Source of the DNA: Acidobacteriota bacterium
GTDB lineage: Bacteria > Acidobacteriota > Holophagae > Acanthopleuribacterales > Acanthopleuribacteraceae
DNA: 64,000 nucleotides
Assembly: GCA_020439745.1 (NCBI GenBank)
Contig: JAGQSC010000064.1
Coordinates: 1-64,000 of the forward strand
Reading direction: 5' to 3'
The notes under the pieces are model-generated. The model did no database searches. It was not told where the DNA came from and saw only the letters and a program-made list of their open reading frames with translations. A program made the translations under genes and the position numbers. The stretch's first letter is position 1, and every line of letters begins with the position of its first letter. Shown piece by piece: positions 9,106 through 19,626 of the stretch.

Positions 9106-10335
9106 ATGGAAGCACTGGTCATGATCTTCGCCGGAATACTCGGCGAGCTGTTTTTGGCATTTGGGGTCATCGGAGCCCAACTTGTCGCAGGCATCATCGG
9201 ATTAGTCCTTGAAATTGGCTTTGGCCTTACGACACGAGAGCAAGATAAATCCAAGCTAAGTGAAAAGGCCAAGATACGCATGCGCCGCATCTTTCGCTGG
9301 ACGGCCGTTATTCTTCTGCCATTGGCCGCCTTGATTACCGGTATCGTTTTGATACTGGACCGTGCATATTTGCCCGAAGTCACTCGCTGGGTTCTTGACC
9401 GAGTGGAAACCCGGACCGATTACAAAGTTGAGTTTGACGACGTATCAGGCAGCCTGCTTTTTGGCAACCTCCAAATGGCTGGGATCCATGTGAGTCGAGA
9501 AGGTGTGCTTGACCTCCAGGTGGAAACTTTCGAAGCCAAATGGGGACTTGTCGATTTACTGATCGGTGACGTGCACGTGGACCGATTAGATGTGCAACAG
9601 GTTCGCGGAACCATCGTGAAAAAGGACGGTGGAACGCCCAACAAGGCCGCACCGAGAAAGTCATTTGTCGTGACTGATTTCAATATCCAGGAAGTCGCGA
9701 TCGAACTCATGGACCAGGACGAAGTCATCTCCCTTGAAGCATCACTAAAAGCTGCGCCATTGGATAGTCGTTGCCCAGTCTGGACCCTCCTTTTCCGGTC
9801 CAATGGACATATCACCCTCAACGGCACTCGTCTTTCCGTAGTAACAAGGAAGATCGATGGCGGCATGCTTACCGAGTGGTCATGCGAAGGAATGCCGGTT
9901 TCACTCGTTTCCAAGTGGGTTAAGTACCCGTTCTCGATGTTTGAAGAAGGCACCGTGGACATTTCCTTACATGACAGATGGCAGCACAAAGACTACATTG
10001 ACATCAATACCGACATAGCAATTGAGATACATGACAGTCACATGACGACCCCCAAGCATCTTGCCTACTTGGCACCTGCAGTTGCTTATCTCAACACGCA
10101 AAATCCAATGTCTTTGACGTTCCAATTAGTGGCCAATGAGGACGAACTTTCGCTGGATGCTTCTACGGGCATGACTCAACTGTGGGACGCCTACGGCATC
10201 GCGTTTATGACAGGAATCACAAAGCAATTTGAGCTCAAAGACACCGGCGAATCCCTGTGGCAAAAGGCAAAACAATTTGCGGTGGAAACAATCGATGACG
10301 CACGAAAAAGGGACGAAACACCTCCGCCCGATTAA
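9106..10335 (+). CDS. AsmA/TamB-like membrane-anchored protein
   Basis: The product is 409 residues. It has two hydrophobic N-terminal segments (about residues 4-38 and 65-85), then a long beta-rich periplasmic region that begins like AsmA/TamB/DUF748 proteins: YKVEFDDVSGSLLFGNLQMAGIHV followed by LDLQVETFEAKW, a pattern of short alternating strands. AsmA-like proteins span the periplasm and are linked to phospholipid transport and outer-membrane integrity. This assignment rests on the start of the periplasmic region only, and the second half is not recognised. It ends 52 bases before the convergent efflux operon. Confidence 0.55.
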   Translation: MEALVMIFAGILGELFLAFGVIGAQLVAGIIGLVLEIGFGLTTREQDKSKLSEKAKIRMRRIFRWTAVILLPLAALITGIVLILDRAYLPEVTRWVLDRVETRTDYKVEFDDVSGSLLFGNLQMAGIHVSREGVLDLQVETFEAKWGLVDLLIGDVHVDRLDVQQVRGTIVKKDGGTPNKAAPRKSFVVTDFNIQEVAIELMDQDEVISLEASLKAAPLDSRCPVWTLLFRSNGHITLNGTRLSVVTRKIDGGMLTEWSCEGMPVSLVSKWVKYPFSMFEEGTVDISLHDRWQHKDYIDINTDIAIEIHDSHMTTPKHLAYLAPAVAYLNTQNPMSLTFQLVANEDELSLDASTGMTQLWDAYGIAFMTGITKQFELKDTGESLWQKAKQFAVETIDDARKRDETPPPD

Positions 10336-10387
10336 CACTTCCCCTTTTGCGACGAAGGTGAAGCCGTTGACAACCATCCGTCAAACG

Positions 10388-11785
10388 TCAGTGTAGTCCC
10401 CCGCCGAGTGCTTTGTAGAGATTGACCACATTAGCCAGCCGCAGGCGCTCGATCTCGATCTCACGTATTTGAGCTTGAAAAAGAAAACGCTGAGCGTCAA
10501 GGGCACTCAGGAAGCTGTCTACGCCACCCTTGTATCTAGCCAGGGAGAGTTCGTAGGCTTCACGGGCTGAAGCCACCTGGGCTTGTTGTGCCTGATATTC
10601 CTCTTCGAGCGCGGCCCGTGTGTCCAGTTGATCTGAAACCTCACGAAAGGCAACCTGAATGGCCTTTTCGTATTGAGCAATGGCTATTTCCTTACGCAAT
10701 TCGGCATACTCAAGGTTGGCTTTGTTGCGGCCTGCCTGGAAGATGGGGACGGTAATGGTCGGAACGAACGTCCAGGCCCCAGCCGCACTGCTGGAAAAAA
10801 GCTCGCCGAATGCATCACTTGCAAAGCCGAGGCTTCCAGTAAGTGCAATACGGGGAAAAAATGCAGCTCTGGCCGCGCCGATATTTGCGTTGGATTCGCG
10901 AAGAATATGTTCGGCTCGACGAACTTCAGGACGCAGAAGCAACACCTCTGAGGGCAATCCCACCGGCAAATGCGTCATCACGCGCACCTGGTCCAGGGTC
11001 TGATTTTCAGGAAGGGGACATGTCTCTCCAATGAGCAATCTAAGAGCATTGCGATCCAGGGCGATCCTTCGGGAGTAAAGGGCCACGTTGGCACGTGCAG
11101 CCTCCGCCGAGGTACGTACCTGTGCCAGTTCCAGCTTGGATGTGATACCGCTTTCGTATCGTTCACGAATCAACTCAAATGTCTTTTCCTGAGCATCGAG
11201 TGTTTGTCGGCTCAGTTCAAAGATCTTTCGGTCCGTCAACCATTGTAGATAGGCGTTGGCGACTTCGGCGATCAGGGCGGTCGCCACGACGTCCTGAGCT
11301 GCCTTTGTAGCGAAATATGATTCCAGAGCTGCCTGATTGCGGCTGCGGATGTAGCCAAACACATCCAATTCAAAGTTGGTTGTCGCCACGTTCGCAGAAT
11401 ATTCCGTGTATCGAGTGCTTCCGACACCCTCGACATTGGCAGCTTCAGGCGAACGCTGGTGGTAGCCGCTAACTCGGGCATCGACATGAGGCAGAAGATC
11501 CGCGCGATCGATGCGGTAAAGGGCGCGTGCCGCTTCGACTTGCAAGGCCGCCACCCGCAAATCGCGGTTATGGGCCAGGGCGGCTTCGATAAGGTCCTTC
11601 ATGGGTTGAGTTTGAAAGAAATCCTGCCAGCCAATAGCTGCAAAGGCCACTTGACCTTCAGGCGAAAGCGCCCTCGTGTCCCACTGGTCCTCAACAGGCA
11701 AAGCTGGTTGCTGATGCTTGGGTATGAAGGTGCAAGCGGTGACTAGACCACACAATAGGTAAACGAGGCAACGCCGCATGTTCAT
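10388..11785 (-). CDS. Outer-membrane factor lipoprotein of RND efflux system (OprM/TolC type)
   Basis: The outer-membrane channel of the tripartite pump. A lipoprotein signal peptide ends in the lipobox LVTAC (about residues 14-18), and two OEP-type repeats follow, rich in long amphipathic helices, for example the YLQWLTDRK and [13 protein letters not shown] segments typical of NodT/OprM proteins. The start is the ATG at 11785, which overlaps the stop codon of the pump gene in an ATGA arrangement. An open frame continues further upstream, but it lies inside the pump gene and has no signal peptide. Length 465 residues fits the family. Confidence 0.92.
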   Translation of the reverse strand: MNMRRCLVYLLCGLVTACTFIPKHQQPALPVEDQWDTRALSPEGQVAFAAIGWQDFFQTQPMKDLIEAALAHNRDLRVAALQVEAARALYRIDRADLLPHVDARVSGYHQRSPEAANVEGVGSTRYTEYSANVATTNFELDVFGYIRSRNQAALESYFATKAAQDVVATALIAEVANAYLQWLTDRKIFELSRQTLDAQEKTFELIRERYESGITSKLELAQVRTSAEAARANVALYSRRIALDRNALRLLIGETCPLPENQTLDQVRVMTHLPVGLPSEVLLLRPEVRRAEHILRESNANIGAARAAFFPRIALTGSLGFASDAFGELFSSSAAGAWTFVPTITVPIFQAGRNKANLEYAELRKEIAIAQYEKAIQVAFREVSDQLDTRAALEEEYQAQQAQVASAREAYELSLARYKGGVDSFLSALDAQRFLFQAQIREIEIERLRLANVVNLYKALGGGLH

Positions 11786-14700
11786 CGAGGCGTCTCCTGG
11801 TCTGAGGAACGTTTTCGATGGGTGATGCGTTGCAAGGCGACGAAAAACAGTGGCACAAACAGGGTGGCTATGAAGGTGGCAGCAATCATGCCGCCCATCA
11901 CGCCGATTCCAATCGCATTTTGACTGGCGGATCCGGCTCCGTCGGCAAGCGCGAGCGGCGTCACGCCAAGGATAAATGCCATAGAGGTCATGATGATGGG
12001 ACGGAACCTCAGCTCGGCGGCCTTGAGCGTGGACTCCCACAGATCATGCCCTTGCTCGTAAAGATTTTTTGCGAACTCCACGATCAGGATGGCGTTTTTT
12101 GCGGTTAACCCCATGGTGGTCAATAGACCCACCTGAAAGTAGACGTCATTAGAAAGACCAAACAACTTGGCAGCGATAACTGCGCCCACGATGCCCAACG
12201 GTACTGCCAACATCACGGAAAAGGGGACCGACCAGCTCTCATAAAGAGCTGCTAGACAAAGGAAAATGACAAGTGCTGAAAGTGCGTATAGAGCCGGGGC
12301 CTGTGCACCTGACAAACGTTCCTCGTACGAGAGACCCGTCCATTCCGCATCAAATCCCTCTAAGGTTTGGGACATGGCCTCCATCTCCGCCATCGCCGTG
12401 CCCGTACTGACGCCTTCTGCAGGGGTTCCCTGGATATTGACCGAAGCGTTGCCATTGAAGCGCTCCAGCTTAGGCGAGCCATAGGTCCAATGGCTGGTTG
12501 CGAAGCTATCGAACGGCACCATGTCACCCATCGCATTGCGCACGGTCCAGGCCTTCAGGTCGTCCGGCATCATGCGGTAAGCGGCATCAGCCTGCAAATA
12601 GACGCGTTTGATGCGGCCGCGATCCAAGAAATCGTTCACATAAGATGAGCCCCAAGCTGTTTGCAAGGTGGTGTTGATATCCGCCATCGACAGGTTCAGC
12701 GCGCCCGCTCGCTGGCTGTCAATTTCGATTTTGAATTGGGGCACATCATCCAAGCCGTTGGGCCGGACCGATTGCATGCTGGGATTCTTGCGCGCCATAC
12801 CCAACAGCTCATCACGCGCATCCATCAATTTTTCATGACCCTGGCCACCTCGATCCACCAGAAGAAAATCAAAGCCGGAAGATCGGCCCAACTCGCGAAT
12901 AGGTGGCGGGTAGAATACAAAGGCCCGTGCGTCCTCAATGGGCGCAATCGCTTTCATCGCACGTCGGGCAAGGGCGAAAACCGACTGGTCGGAGCGGGTG
13001 CGTTCCTGCCAACTTTTCAGGCCCACGAACCCGAAAGCCACGTTCTGGGCACGGCCTGCGAAACTGAAGCCCGTTACAGTGAAGAGATGTTCGACGGTGT
13101 CTGTTTCTTGATTGAGGAAGTAGTCCTCCACCTCTTTGACGCTTTCCAAAGTGCGTTCGGCTGTGGCACCCGGTGGTGCGTTGACCATGAGGTAAAGGGT
13201 GCCCTGGTCCTCGTCAGGCAGGAATGAGCTGGGCAACTTGGTGAACAACCCCATCAACCCGCCGCACATGACAAGGTAGATCAGGCCAAATCGAAGCATG
13301 CGTCTAGACATGAAGCCCGCTCCGACTACGTACCCGCTCCGCAGCTTGTCAAAAGCACGATTGAACCAGGCTAAGGGTCCCCTTGGTTTGGCCACATGAC
13401 CCTTTGTCACCGGTTTAAGAAAAGTGGCGCAGAGCGACGGAGAAAGGATCAACGCGACCATGACCGAGAGCATCATGGCCGAAACAATGGTCAGCGAGAA
13501 TTGGCGATAGATGGCACCTGCCGATCCGCTGAAAAAGGCCATCGGCACAAACACAGCTGAAAGGACCAGCGCGATTCCGACCAGTGCACCTGTAATCTGG
13601 TCCATGGACTTGCGGGTCGCCTCTTTCGGCGGCAGTCCCTCCTCGTGCATGATACGTTCGACATTTTCCACGACCACAATCGCATCATCGACCAACAAAC
13701 CGATCGCCAAAACCATGGCAAACATAGTGAGCACGTTGATCGAAAACCCAAAAGCCATGAGCACTCCAAACGTGCCCAGTAGGACGACCGGTACGGCGAT
13801 GGTAGGTATCAGCGTAGCGCGAAAGTTTTGCAGGAAGAGGAACATGACCACAAAAACCAGCAGAACTGCCTCTACTAAGGTTTTGACCACTTCCTCAATC
13901 GAAAGCTTGACGAACGGGGTGGAATCGTATGGGTAAACCACCTTGACTCCAGCGGGAAGGAATCGCGAGAGATCCTCGATGCGTTGCTTTACAGCAGTTG
14001 CGGTTGATAAGGCATTGGCACCGGCGGCCAGACTGACGGCAATACCGGCGGCAGGCTTGCGCTTGTAACGCACAATACGGCCGTAGCTCTGCGATCCAAG
14101 CTCCACACGTGCCACATCCTTTAAGCGCACCTGGGAACCATCGCTGGCGACCCTCAAGATGATCTCCTCAAATTCCGGCACCGTCTGTAGACGCGACTGG
14201 GCCGTCACCGATGCGTTGATTTGTTGTCCTTCCACGGCGGGAAGACCGCCCAGTTGACCCGCGGACACGTCCGTGTTTTGCGCGCGGATGGCGTTGCGAA
14301 TCGTCGATACGTCAATACGATGACTGCGCATTTTGTGGGGATCGAGCCAGATTCTCATGGCATAGGGGTCACCAAATACGGTGACATCGCCCACGCCGTT
14401 TACGCGTGCAACTGCGTCTTGCACCTGCGAGGACAGCATGTCGCTGATTTCAGCCTGGCTCAAGCTGCCATCCTCGGAGTAGAAGCCCGCTACAAGCAAA
14501 AAGTTCCGGTTGGATTTGGTAACCGTGACACCCTGACTTTGCACTTCTTGTGGCAGAAGCGGCATGGCGGCTTGCACTTTGTTTTGTACCTGAACCTGAG
14601 CAATGTCCGGGTCGGCTTCCGGTTCTAGAGTAACCGCAATCGACGCGTTGCCGGCTGAATCGCTGGACGACGTGAAGTAACGCAGGTTGTCAATACCAGT

Positions 14701-14910
14701 CAGGCGCTGTTCAATGACTTGAGTCACGCTATTCTCCAGAGTTTCGGCTGAGGCGCCCGGGTAACTGGTGTTAATACTGATGGTGGGTGGCGCTATGTTG
14801 GGATATTGCTCAACAGGCAGGCGGTCAATGGAAAGCACCCCCGCCAACATGATGATGATGGTGATCACCCACGCAAAGACAGGTCTGTCGATAAAAAAGC
14901 GCGACATCAA
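11782..14910 (-). CDS. RND multidrug efflux pump, HAE1 (AcrB/MexB) family
   Basis: The inner-membrane proton-drug antiporter of the tripartite pump, 1042 residues as in AcrB. The N-terminus [15 protein letters not shown] is the classic HAE1 start. The transmembrane domain carries the proton-relay aspartate pair in [16 protein letters not shown], and the late [15 protein letters not shown] motif is intact. Large periplasmic porter loops lie between TM1-TM2 and TM7-TM8. It overlaps the adaptor gene upstream and the outer-membrane factor gene downstream by four bases each, so the three subunits are translationally coupled. The substrate range is unknown; homologues export dyes, detergents and antibiotics. 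Confidence 0.95.
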   Translation of the reverse strand: MMSRFFIDRPVFAWVITIIIMLAGVLSIDRLPVEQYPNIAPPTISINTSYPGASAETLENSVTQVIEQRLTGIDNLRYFTSSSDSAGNASIAVTLEPEADPDIAQVQVQNKVQAAMPLLPQEVQSQGVTVTKSNRNFLLVAGFYSEDGSLSQAEISDMLSSQVQDAVARVNGVGDVTVFGDPYAMRIWLDPHKMRSHRIDVSTIRNAIRAQNTDVSAGQLGGLPAVEGQQINASVTAQSRLQTVPEFEEIILRVASDGSQVRLKDVARVELGSQSYGRIVRYKRKPAAGIAVSLAAGANALSTATAVKQRIEDLSRFLPAGVKVVYPYDSTPFVKLSIEEVVKTLVEAVLLVFVVMFLFLQNFRATLIPTIAVPVVLLGTFGVLMAFGFSINVLTMFAMVLAIGLLVDDAIVVVENVERIMHEEGLPPKEATRKSMDQITGALVGIALVLSAVFVPMAFFSGSAGAIYRQFSLTIVSAMMLSVMVALILSPSLCATFLKPVTKGHVAKPRGPLAWFNRAFDKLRSGYVVGAGFMSRRMLRFGLIYLVMCGGLMGLFTKLPSSFLPDEDQGTLYLMVNAPPGATAERTLESVKEVEDYFLNQETDTVEHLFTVTGFSFAGRAQNVAFGFVGLKSWQERTRSDQSVFALARRAMKAIAPIEDARAFVFYPPPIRELGRSSGFDFLLVDRGGQGHEKLMDARDELLGMARKNPSMQSVRPNGLDDVPQFKIEIDSQRAGALNLSMADINTTLQTAWGSSYVNDFLDRGRIKRVYLQADAAYRMMPDDLKAWTVRNAMGDMVPFDSFATSHWTYGSPKLERFNGNASVNIQGTPAEGVSTGTAMAEMEAMSQTLEGFDAEWTGLSYEERLSGAQAPALYALSALVIFLCLAALYESWSVPFSVMLAVPLGIVGAVIAAKLFGLSNDVYFQVGLLTTMGLTAKNAILIVEFAKNLYEQGHDLWESTLKAAELRFRPIIMTSMAFILGVTPLALADGAGSASQNAIGIGVMGGMIAATFIATLFVPLFFVALQRITHRKRSSDQETPR

Positions 14911-16031
14911 TCATCACCTGCTTCTTCCGCGGACTGTTCGAAACTAGGTTCAACAATTGTTCCAGAGCGCAGTCCCATGGTGCCTTGAGTGATGATGACA
15001 TCTCCGGCTTCCAGCCCGCTTTTCACGAGCCAATTGTTCTCCAAAGCACGGGTTTCAATGAAACTGGCGCGGCTGATCCTGCCGTCGTTGTCCACGATGA
15101 GGACAGAAAGTGAACCGTCGGCGGTGCGTTGGGCCGCCCGTTGTGGAACCAGGAGCACATCTTCGTAGGTCAGAGGGATACGCACCCTAGTGAACAGGCC
15201 CGGGAGTAGCAAACGATCTGGGTTGGGAAACAAGGTCCTCAATTTAACGGTGTCCGTGTCTTCGTCGACAAGTACCTCATGAAACTTGGAAACCCCTGGG
15301 TGTTCGTAAAGCGTGTCGTCCTGATCCAACAGCAACGCAACGGGGATATCGCGTAGGGTACCCAATTGGCGACGCAGGCGAACCAAGTCCGCACTCGAGG
15401 CCGCCACATCGACATACACAGGGTCAAGGCGGACCAACATTGCAAGTGGCTGCGACTGGTTGGCGGTGACCAGCGCGCCTCGCGTCACCATCGACTTACC
15501 CACAGTACCTGCGATGGGAGCGTAGACACGCGTGTAGTCCAAATCGATGCGAGCCTTGGTGACGGCGGCTTTGGCGATGGCAACCTCTGCTCGGGCCTCG
15601 GCTAATCGCGCCTGAACATCATCGTATTCTTGATGACTTACCGCCTCTATCTCGACCAGGTCGCGAAATCGCTTTTCCTTGATCTCCAACGGCGTCACCA
15701 CCGCTTGGGCCTTATTCAAGTCGGCCTCGGCACGGTCATGAGCTGCTTGATAGGGTGCAGGATCGATTTGATAGAGCTGTTGCCCTGCCGTCACACGAGC
15801 GCCTTCTTCGAACATGCGGTCGATAATGATGCCACTCACTTGGGGTCTAATTTCCGCGATTTCACAGGCAGCAACCCGGCCCGGGAACTCCTCAAAAACC
15901 GTCACATTCTGACCCTTAAGCCGTATTGCCGTCACCTGCGGTGGCACGTCTTGCGTTGGCGCTTGGTTTGGTCCGGCCCAAAGCAGACCGCACATGATAA
16001 GGAACCCAAAAGACTCGAAACGACGGCGCAT
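14907..16031 (-). CDS. RND efflux periplasmic adaptor (AcrA/MexA-type)
   Basis: The membrane fusion protein linking pump and outer-membrane channel. It has an N-terminal signal sequence, a barrel-sandwich lipoyl domain split around a coiled-coil hairpin (about residues 85-165, with the [12 protein letters not shown] and [12 protein letters not shown] heptads), and a beta-barrel domain after about residue 175 ([14 protein letters not shown]). The start is set at the ATG at 16031 because AGGGAG lies 5 bases before it; a GTG two codons upstream would place the ribosome site directly on the start. It is the first gene of the efflux operon and is divergent from the TetR gene across an AcrR-like palindrome. 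Confidence 0.92.
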   Translation of the reverse strand: MRRRFESFGFLIMCGLLWAGPNQAPTQDVPPQVTAIRLKGQNVTVFEEFPGRVAACEIAEIRPQVSGIIIDRMFEEGARVTAGQQLYQIDPAPYQAAHDRAEADLNKAQAVVTPLEIKEKRFRDLVEIEAVSHQEYDDVQARLAEARAEVAIAKAAVTKARIDLDYTRVYAPIAGTVGKSMVTRGALVTANQSQPLAMLVRLDPVYVDVAASSADLVRLRRQLGTLRDIPVALLLDQDDTLYEHPGVSKFHEVLVDEDTDTVKLRTLFPNPDRLLLPGLFTRVRIPLTYEDVLLVPQRAAQRTADGSLSVLIVDNDGRISRASFIETRALENNWLVKSGLEAGDVIITQGTMGLRSGTIVEPSFEQSAEEAGDD

Positions 16032-16112
16032 GTACACTCCCTATTCATGAGGTGAGCGGCGACCAATGAGGGCATGGCCAACCGGTGCGGGCCACAAATT
16101 GACCCGCTAAAC

Positions 16113-16130
16113 ATACATTCGTGAATGTAT
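16113..16130. promoter_or_regulatory. AcrR-like operator palindrome between efflux operon and TetR gene
   Basis: A perfect inverted repeat, ATACATTC-GT-GAATGTAT, sits 82 bases from the adaptor start and 33 bases from the TetR start. It closely resembles the E. coli acrR/acrAB operator core (recalled: ATACATT-TGTG-AATGTAT type). The divergent TetR protein is the obvious candidate to bind it and repress both genes. Confidence 0.8.
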
Positions 16131-16163
16131 AATTGTCAACGAAGTCGAACCGAGGAATGGAAC

Positions 16164-16784
16164 GTGCCAAGAAGAACCAAGTCAGAGGCCGAAGCCACAC
16201 GCCAAGCCATTCTTCAGGCTGCAACCGAAGTCTTTGTCGCGAAAGGCGTTGCCCGTGCCAGCTTACAAGAGATCGCCAGATCGGCGGGGGTCACACGCGG
16301 CGCCATTTACTGGCATTTCAAGAACAAGATCGACGTCTTCAAAGCGCTTCACGACCAGCTCTACACCTCCTTTTCGGAAAGGGTCCTTGCCGATTTGGAG
16401 CTTGATCACCCCCAACCTTTGGAACAACTTGAACAGCTATGCCGGGCTATTTCGTTGGAGTTTGTCGGGGATAGTGAGAAGAACCGCATCTTAACCATCT
16501 TTTTTCTTCGATGTGATTACTCCGGTGATTTGGAGGCCGTCCTGGCTCGGCAGAAAGAACGCAAGGCAAAAAGTGTCCAAATGCTTTCAGAGTATTTCAA
16601 ACGGGCCCAAGCCAAGGGCCATTTGAAACCCGACGCTAATACCCAAGTGTTGACGCTGGCTTTGGTCAGCTTCCTTACGGGCATGATTTACGAGCAGTTG
16701 CGTAATCCTGAGCTCTTTGACCTCACCAAGAACGCGTCTGCCCTGATTGACCAATTCTTTTCAGGTGTTGGCAAAGACCGTTAA
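16164..16784 (+). CDS. TetR family repressor of the RND efflux operon (AcrR/TtgR-like)
   Basis: A 206-residue TetR-type regulator. The helix-turn-helix is ASLQEIARSAGVTRGAIYWHF (about residues 33-53), very close to that of AcrR/TtgR, and the C-terminal ligand-binding domain is of AcrR length. The start is taken as GTG at 16164, preceded by GAGG (16152-16155). An ATG at 16125 in the same frame lies inside the operator palindrome and has no ribosome site. It is divergent from the efflux genes, the standard arrangement for a local, drug-released repressor. Confidence 0.9.
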   Translation: MPRRTKSEAEATRQAILQAATEVFVAKGVARASLQEIARSAGVTRGAIYWHFKNKIDVFKALHDQLYTSFSERVLADLELDHPQPLEQLEQLCRAISLEFVGDSEKNRILTIFFLRCDYSGDLEAVLARQKERKAKSVQMLSEYFKRAQAKGHLKPDANTQVLTLALVSFLTGMIYEQLRNPELFDLTKNASALIDQFFSGVGKDR

Positions 16785-16832
16785 CCGCTAGGCAAAGCGC
16801 ACCATAGACAAAGAGGCGTTCAACCTATTGGG

Positions 16833-16854
16833 ACCCTATATTGTCACATAGGGT
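16833..16854 (+). promoter_or_regulatory. Hairpin/dyad just upstream of serine hydrolase ribosome site
   Basis: ACCCTAT (16833-16839) and ATAGGGT (16848-16854) form a 7-bp perfect inverted repeat with an 8-base spacer, ending directly before AGGAGG. It could be an operator or an mRNA hairpin affecting translation of the hydrolase at 16870. No T-run follows, so it is not a terminator. Confidence 0.4.
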
Positions 16855-16869
16855 TAGGAGGAACCCGGA

Positions 16870-17997
16870 ATGCGACATCTGATGACCGCTCTGTGCGCTA
16901 CGACTTTCGCCTACGGGGGAGGTTGCCCCCGAGTCGCCGATTGGCCGGCAGACGTCAATGTGCTGGATCTGTTTGTCTGTGTAGACGATGGCTATTTCCC
17001 CCCTGATTTGGGTCCCTGGGAAACCATGGATGCGGACACCCTAGGATGGGACACATCTCTACTTCCCGGTTTGTACAACTATTTGGAAATGGAAAACTCG
17101 CGCGCCTTCGTCGTCTTGTACCATGGACGGATTGTCCTTGAGCAATACTGGGGTCTGAACTTGAGCGGGAACCCCTTTGATGCGGATAGTTATTGGTACT
17201 GGGCTTCGGCAGCCAAGACTCTAACGACCGCACTGGTCGGCATCGCCCAACAACAGGGTCACCTCGCGCTCGACGATGCGACATCGACCTACTTAGGCGA
17301 AGGCTGGAGCAGCTTAACGCCTTCTGAGGAGTGGGCGATCACCATCCGCCACCAGATCACCATGACCACTGGTCTGGACGACTCGGTTGCGGATCCCTAT
17401 TGCACCGATCCAGCCTGCCTCACCTACCTTGCAGAGCCAGGCACGCGTTGGGCCTATCACAATGGCCCTTACACTTTGCTGGATGGCGTCATTGTGAATG
17501 CCACGGGCATTCCCTTTAACACCTACTTCAATCAGAATTTGCGAAATCCCATCGGCATGACTGGGTTCTGGATATACAGCGGGTTCAACCATGTCTACAA
17601 CAGTACACCTCGCGATATGGCCCGTTTTGGTCATCTGATCTTGAACGGCGGCACCTGGGATGGCGTTGCCGTAATTGACGACAATGTCTTCGTTCAGGAA
17701 ATGACCACGCCCTCGCAATCCTTGAACCCTTCCTACGGTTACCTGTGGTGGCTAAACGGTCAGGACCTGTTTATGGTGCCGGGCATCCAGTTCCAATTCG
17801 AGGGTCCCCTGACGCCGGGGGCGCCCGACGATATGGTTGCCGCCATGGGCAAGAACGGTCAACTGATCAATGTGGTTCCCAGCCTGGGACTCGTGGTGGT
17901 GCGCATGGGCGAGAACCCATCACAATCACTCATCCCGCTCATGTTCCAAAACCAAATGTGGGATACCCTCATCCAAGTCGTCTGCCCCACAGATTGA
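16870..17997 (+). CDS. Secreted serine hydrolase, class C beta-lactamase/DD-peptidase fold
   Basis: A 375-residue hydrolase of the beta-lactamase-related (PF00144) family. The nucleophile motif is SAAK (Ser113-Lys116), the second motif is YHN (Tyr196-Asn198), and KNG late in the protein matches the third K-x-G motif. A short N-terminal hydrophobic stretch suggests export; the Cys at about 19 does not sit in a clear lipobox. Members include esterases, D-aminopeptidases and 6-aminohexanoate-dimer hydrolases, and the FxxxSxxK context with a WYWASAAKTL stretch resembles the nylon-oligomer/EstB-like group more than true beta-lactamases. The substrate is unknown. It has a strong AGGAGG site and stands alone as a transcription unit. 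Confidence 0.8.
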   Translation: MRHLMTALCATTFAYGGGCPRVADWPADVNVLDLFVCVDDGYFPPDLGPWETMDADTLGWDTSLLPGLYNYLEMENSRAFVVLYHGRIVLEQYWGLNLSGNPFDADSYWYWASAAKTLTTALVGIAQQQGHLALDDATSTYLGEGWSSLTPSEEWAITIRHQITMTTGLDDSVADPYCTDPACLTYLAEPGTRWAYHNGPYTLLDGVIVNATGIPFNTYFNQNLRNPIGMTGFWIYSGFNHVYNSTPRDMARFGHLILNGGTWDGVAVIDDNVFVQEMTTPSQSLNPSYGYLWWLNGQDLFMVPGIQFQFEGPLTPGAPDDMVAAMGKNGQLINVVPSLGLVVVRMGENPSQSLIPLMFQNQMWDTLIQVVCPTD

Positions 17998-18076
17998 GTC
18001 CCACCACTTATGCGCTTTCAGCCAAAACGATCATAGCGATACCGACTAGGCGTCATTAGATCTATTCAAGCGTTCT

Positions 18077-18091
18077 TGGCATGGGTTTTGC
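18077..18091 (+). promoter_or_regulatory. Sigma-54 (RpoN) -24/-12 promoter
   Basis: TGGCATGGGTTTTGC matches the RpoN consensus TGGCACG-N4-TTGC at all but one position, with the invariant GG (18078-18079) and GC (18090-18091) exactly ten bases apart. It lies about 40 bases upstream of the membrane-protein start at 18132, in a proper intergenic position. A sigma-54 activator is encoded at 38904-40583. Confidence 0.65.
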
Positions 18092-18131
18092 CCTTTACAC
18101 AGCAGAGGGAAAAACTCATAAGGAACTGTAA

Positions 18132-19625
18132 ATGAAAGCGTTACACGCTATAGAAGCGCTGCGTCTTCGAGTCGTCAAAGACAAACTGAATGCGGCTGAC
18201 ACGAATATCTGTATGATCATTTCACTGTTTGTTTCCTGCGCCATGCTACTACCCCAATTGCCGGCAGTCAGGTACCCAGACGCGGTGGCCTATCTATGGC
18301 CGGGCGCCTTTAACCCCCACTTCATGAATCCAAGATCGTTGACCCAGAGGGTGCTTTTCAATCTCAGCGGATCCAATGACACCGTCATCGCTTTTTTTCA
18401 TTTGGGTGCCTATGCGGCCTGGGCTACCCTGTTGTATCTGTCACTCAAGACGGAGAACACAAAGCTCAACACGATCAGGGCCATCTCGATCACTCTGCTC
18501 TTTTCGTCGTACACCTTTACGTTGGGCTCGCTGAGCATTACAAGTGAACCCTTGCACATTGCGTTGATGGGTATTTGGTTCGTCACGAGTTTCCGCTCCC
18601 GTAGTCCGCAGCTCTTCTGGAGTGTGGGCCTAGCCTTTGTGCTCTCTAAAAACACAGCACCTTACGTGGCATGGGGCCTGTGTGCCGTGTTGATAGGTGC
18701 CCACCTTATCCGAAAATCCACACGAGTGGATTCCGAGGAGGTTGCCCCTCGCACAGGCGTCCCGCCATGGAGGCATGTACTGTGCATGGGGATTGCCGCG
18801 ACCGCGGTAGCCTTGTATACACAGAAGTTCGACACAAGCCTGCAATTGAATTTAGCCAACAACGTGTTTGCCAGAATACTCCCCGACCATGACGACCGCC
18901 TCACCTTTATCGACCGATATGGGATGCCCGATGGCGACTATATCCAGCGCGTCAGTGGGAAACTGATCCACACACCCATGGATGGTGCGAACCCCAATTA
19001 CCGGATCAACCCACGCAGTTGGAACTATGAACTCAATTCAGATCCCTATGGATTCAAGATTTGGCTAACGTCGGTGGGCCAGTCGGCCTTGTATCGGCAC
19101 TGGTTCGTGGACAAGCCACTAGAAACCCTCGAGGAGATCTGCGAAGCGTATGGGTCCATGAGCCAGGGATCAACAATTACATTTTTCTCAGAAGAGATCA
19201 GCGGTTACATGCCTCACCGAGTTGGCTATGTGGATGCCTGGTCCAAACAGCACCCGCACCAGAGAGCCGGATTTTTTGGATTCGATCCTATCTCCACCTG
19301 GTGGCATGCATTGACGTCTATAGGTCTCGGCAGGATCGCCGGGATTGTCTGGATCGCGCTCGCGTGCCTTGGCCTATACCTAATCACCCAACATATCGCC
19401 TGGCTCAGTTGTTTCGCACAACTGTGTGCAGGAGTTTGTCTCTTTGCGCTGAACTATTTAGGCGACCCGATGGAACTACACCGACACGTGGCCCCTGCTC
19501 TAATCCTGATTGCTGTGGCTGCACATGAGCTGGTCTGGAATCTACTCATAAACGGCGGTGAATTGGCCCTCATCTGTGACAAACGATTGCGGTGGTTTAT
19601 GATCAAACTCACCCAGCGGAGGTGA
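18132..19625 (+). CDS. Polytopic membrane protein of unknown function
   Basis: The product is 497 residues with about ten hydrophobic segments and a large soluble loop (about residues 240-395). The arrangement, with an early loop containing RYPDAVAYL after TM1 and an SKNTAPY motif after the central helices, recalls GT-C fold membrane glycosyltransferases, but no diagnostic motif is certain. The polytopic protein at 60945-61886 has a comparable NKETPF stretch at an equivalent place. It is preceded by a sigma-54-type promoter and followed after one base by the GST-like gene, so the two probably share a transcript. Confidence 0.6.
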   Translation: MKALHAIEALRLRVVKDKLNAADTNICMIISLFVSCAMLLPQLPAVRYPDAVAYLWPGAFNPHFMNPRSLTQRVLFNLSGSNDTVIAFFHLGAYAAWATLLYLSLKTENTKLNTIRAISITLLFSSYTFTLGSLSITSEPLHIALMGIWFVTSFRSRSPQLFWSVGLAFVLSKNTAPYVAWGLCAVLIGAHLIRKSTRVDSEEVAPRTGVPPWRHVLCMGIAATAVALYTQKFDTSLQLNLANNVFARILPDHDDRLTFIDRYGMPDGDYIQRVSGKLIHTPMDGANPNYRINPRSWNYELNSDPYGFKIWLTSVGQSALYRHWFVDKPLETLEEICEAYGSMSQGSTITFFSEEISGYMPHRVGYVDAWSKQHPHQRAGFFGFDPISTWWHALTSIGLGRIAGIVWIALACLGLYLITQHIAWLSCFAQLCAGVCLFALNYLGDPMELHRHVAPALILIAVAAHELVWNLLINGGELALICDKRLRWFMIKLTQRR

Positions 19626-19626
19626 T

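Noticed and set aside
11786-12040. N-terminal extension of the outer-membrane factor gene
   Set aside because: The extension overlaps the RND pump gene, has no signal peptide and no coding character; the ATG at 11785 gives a clean lipoprotein signal with an ATGA overlap.
16125-16163. ATG at 16125 as start of the TetR gene
   Set aside because: It lies inside the operator palindrome and has no ribosome site; the GTG at 16164 has GAGG upstream and matches the family N-terminus.
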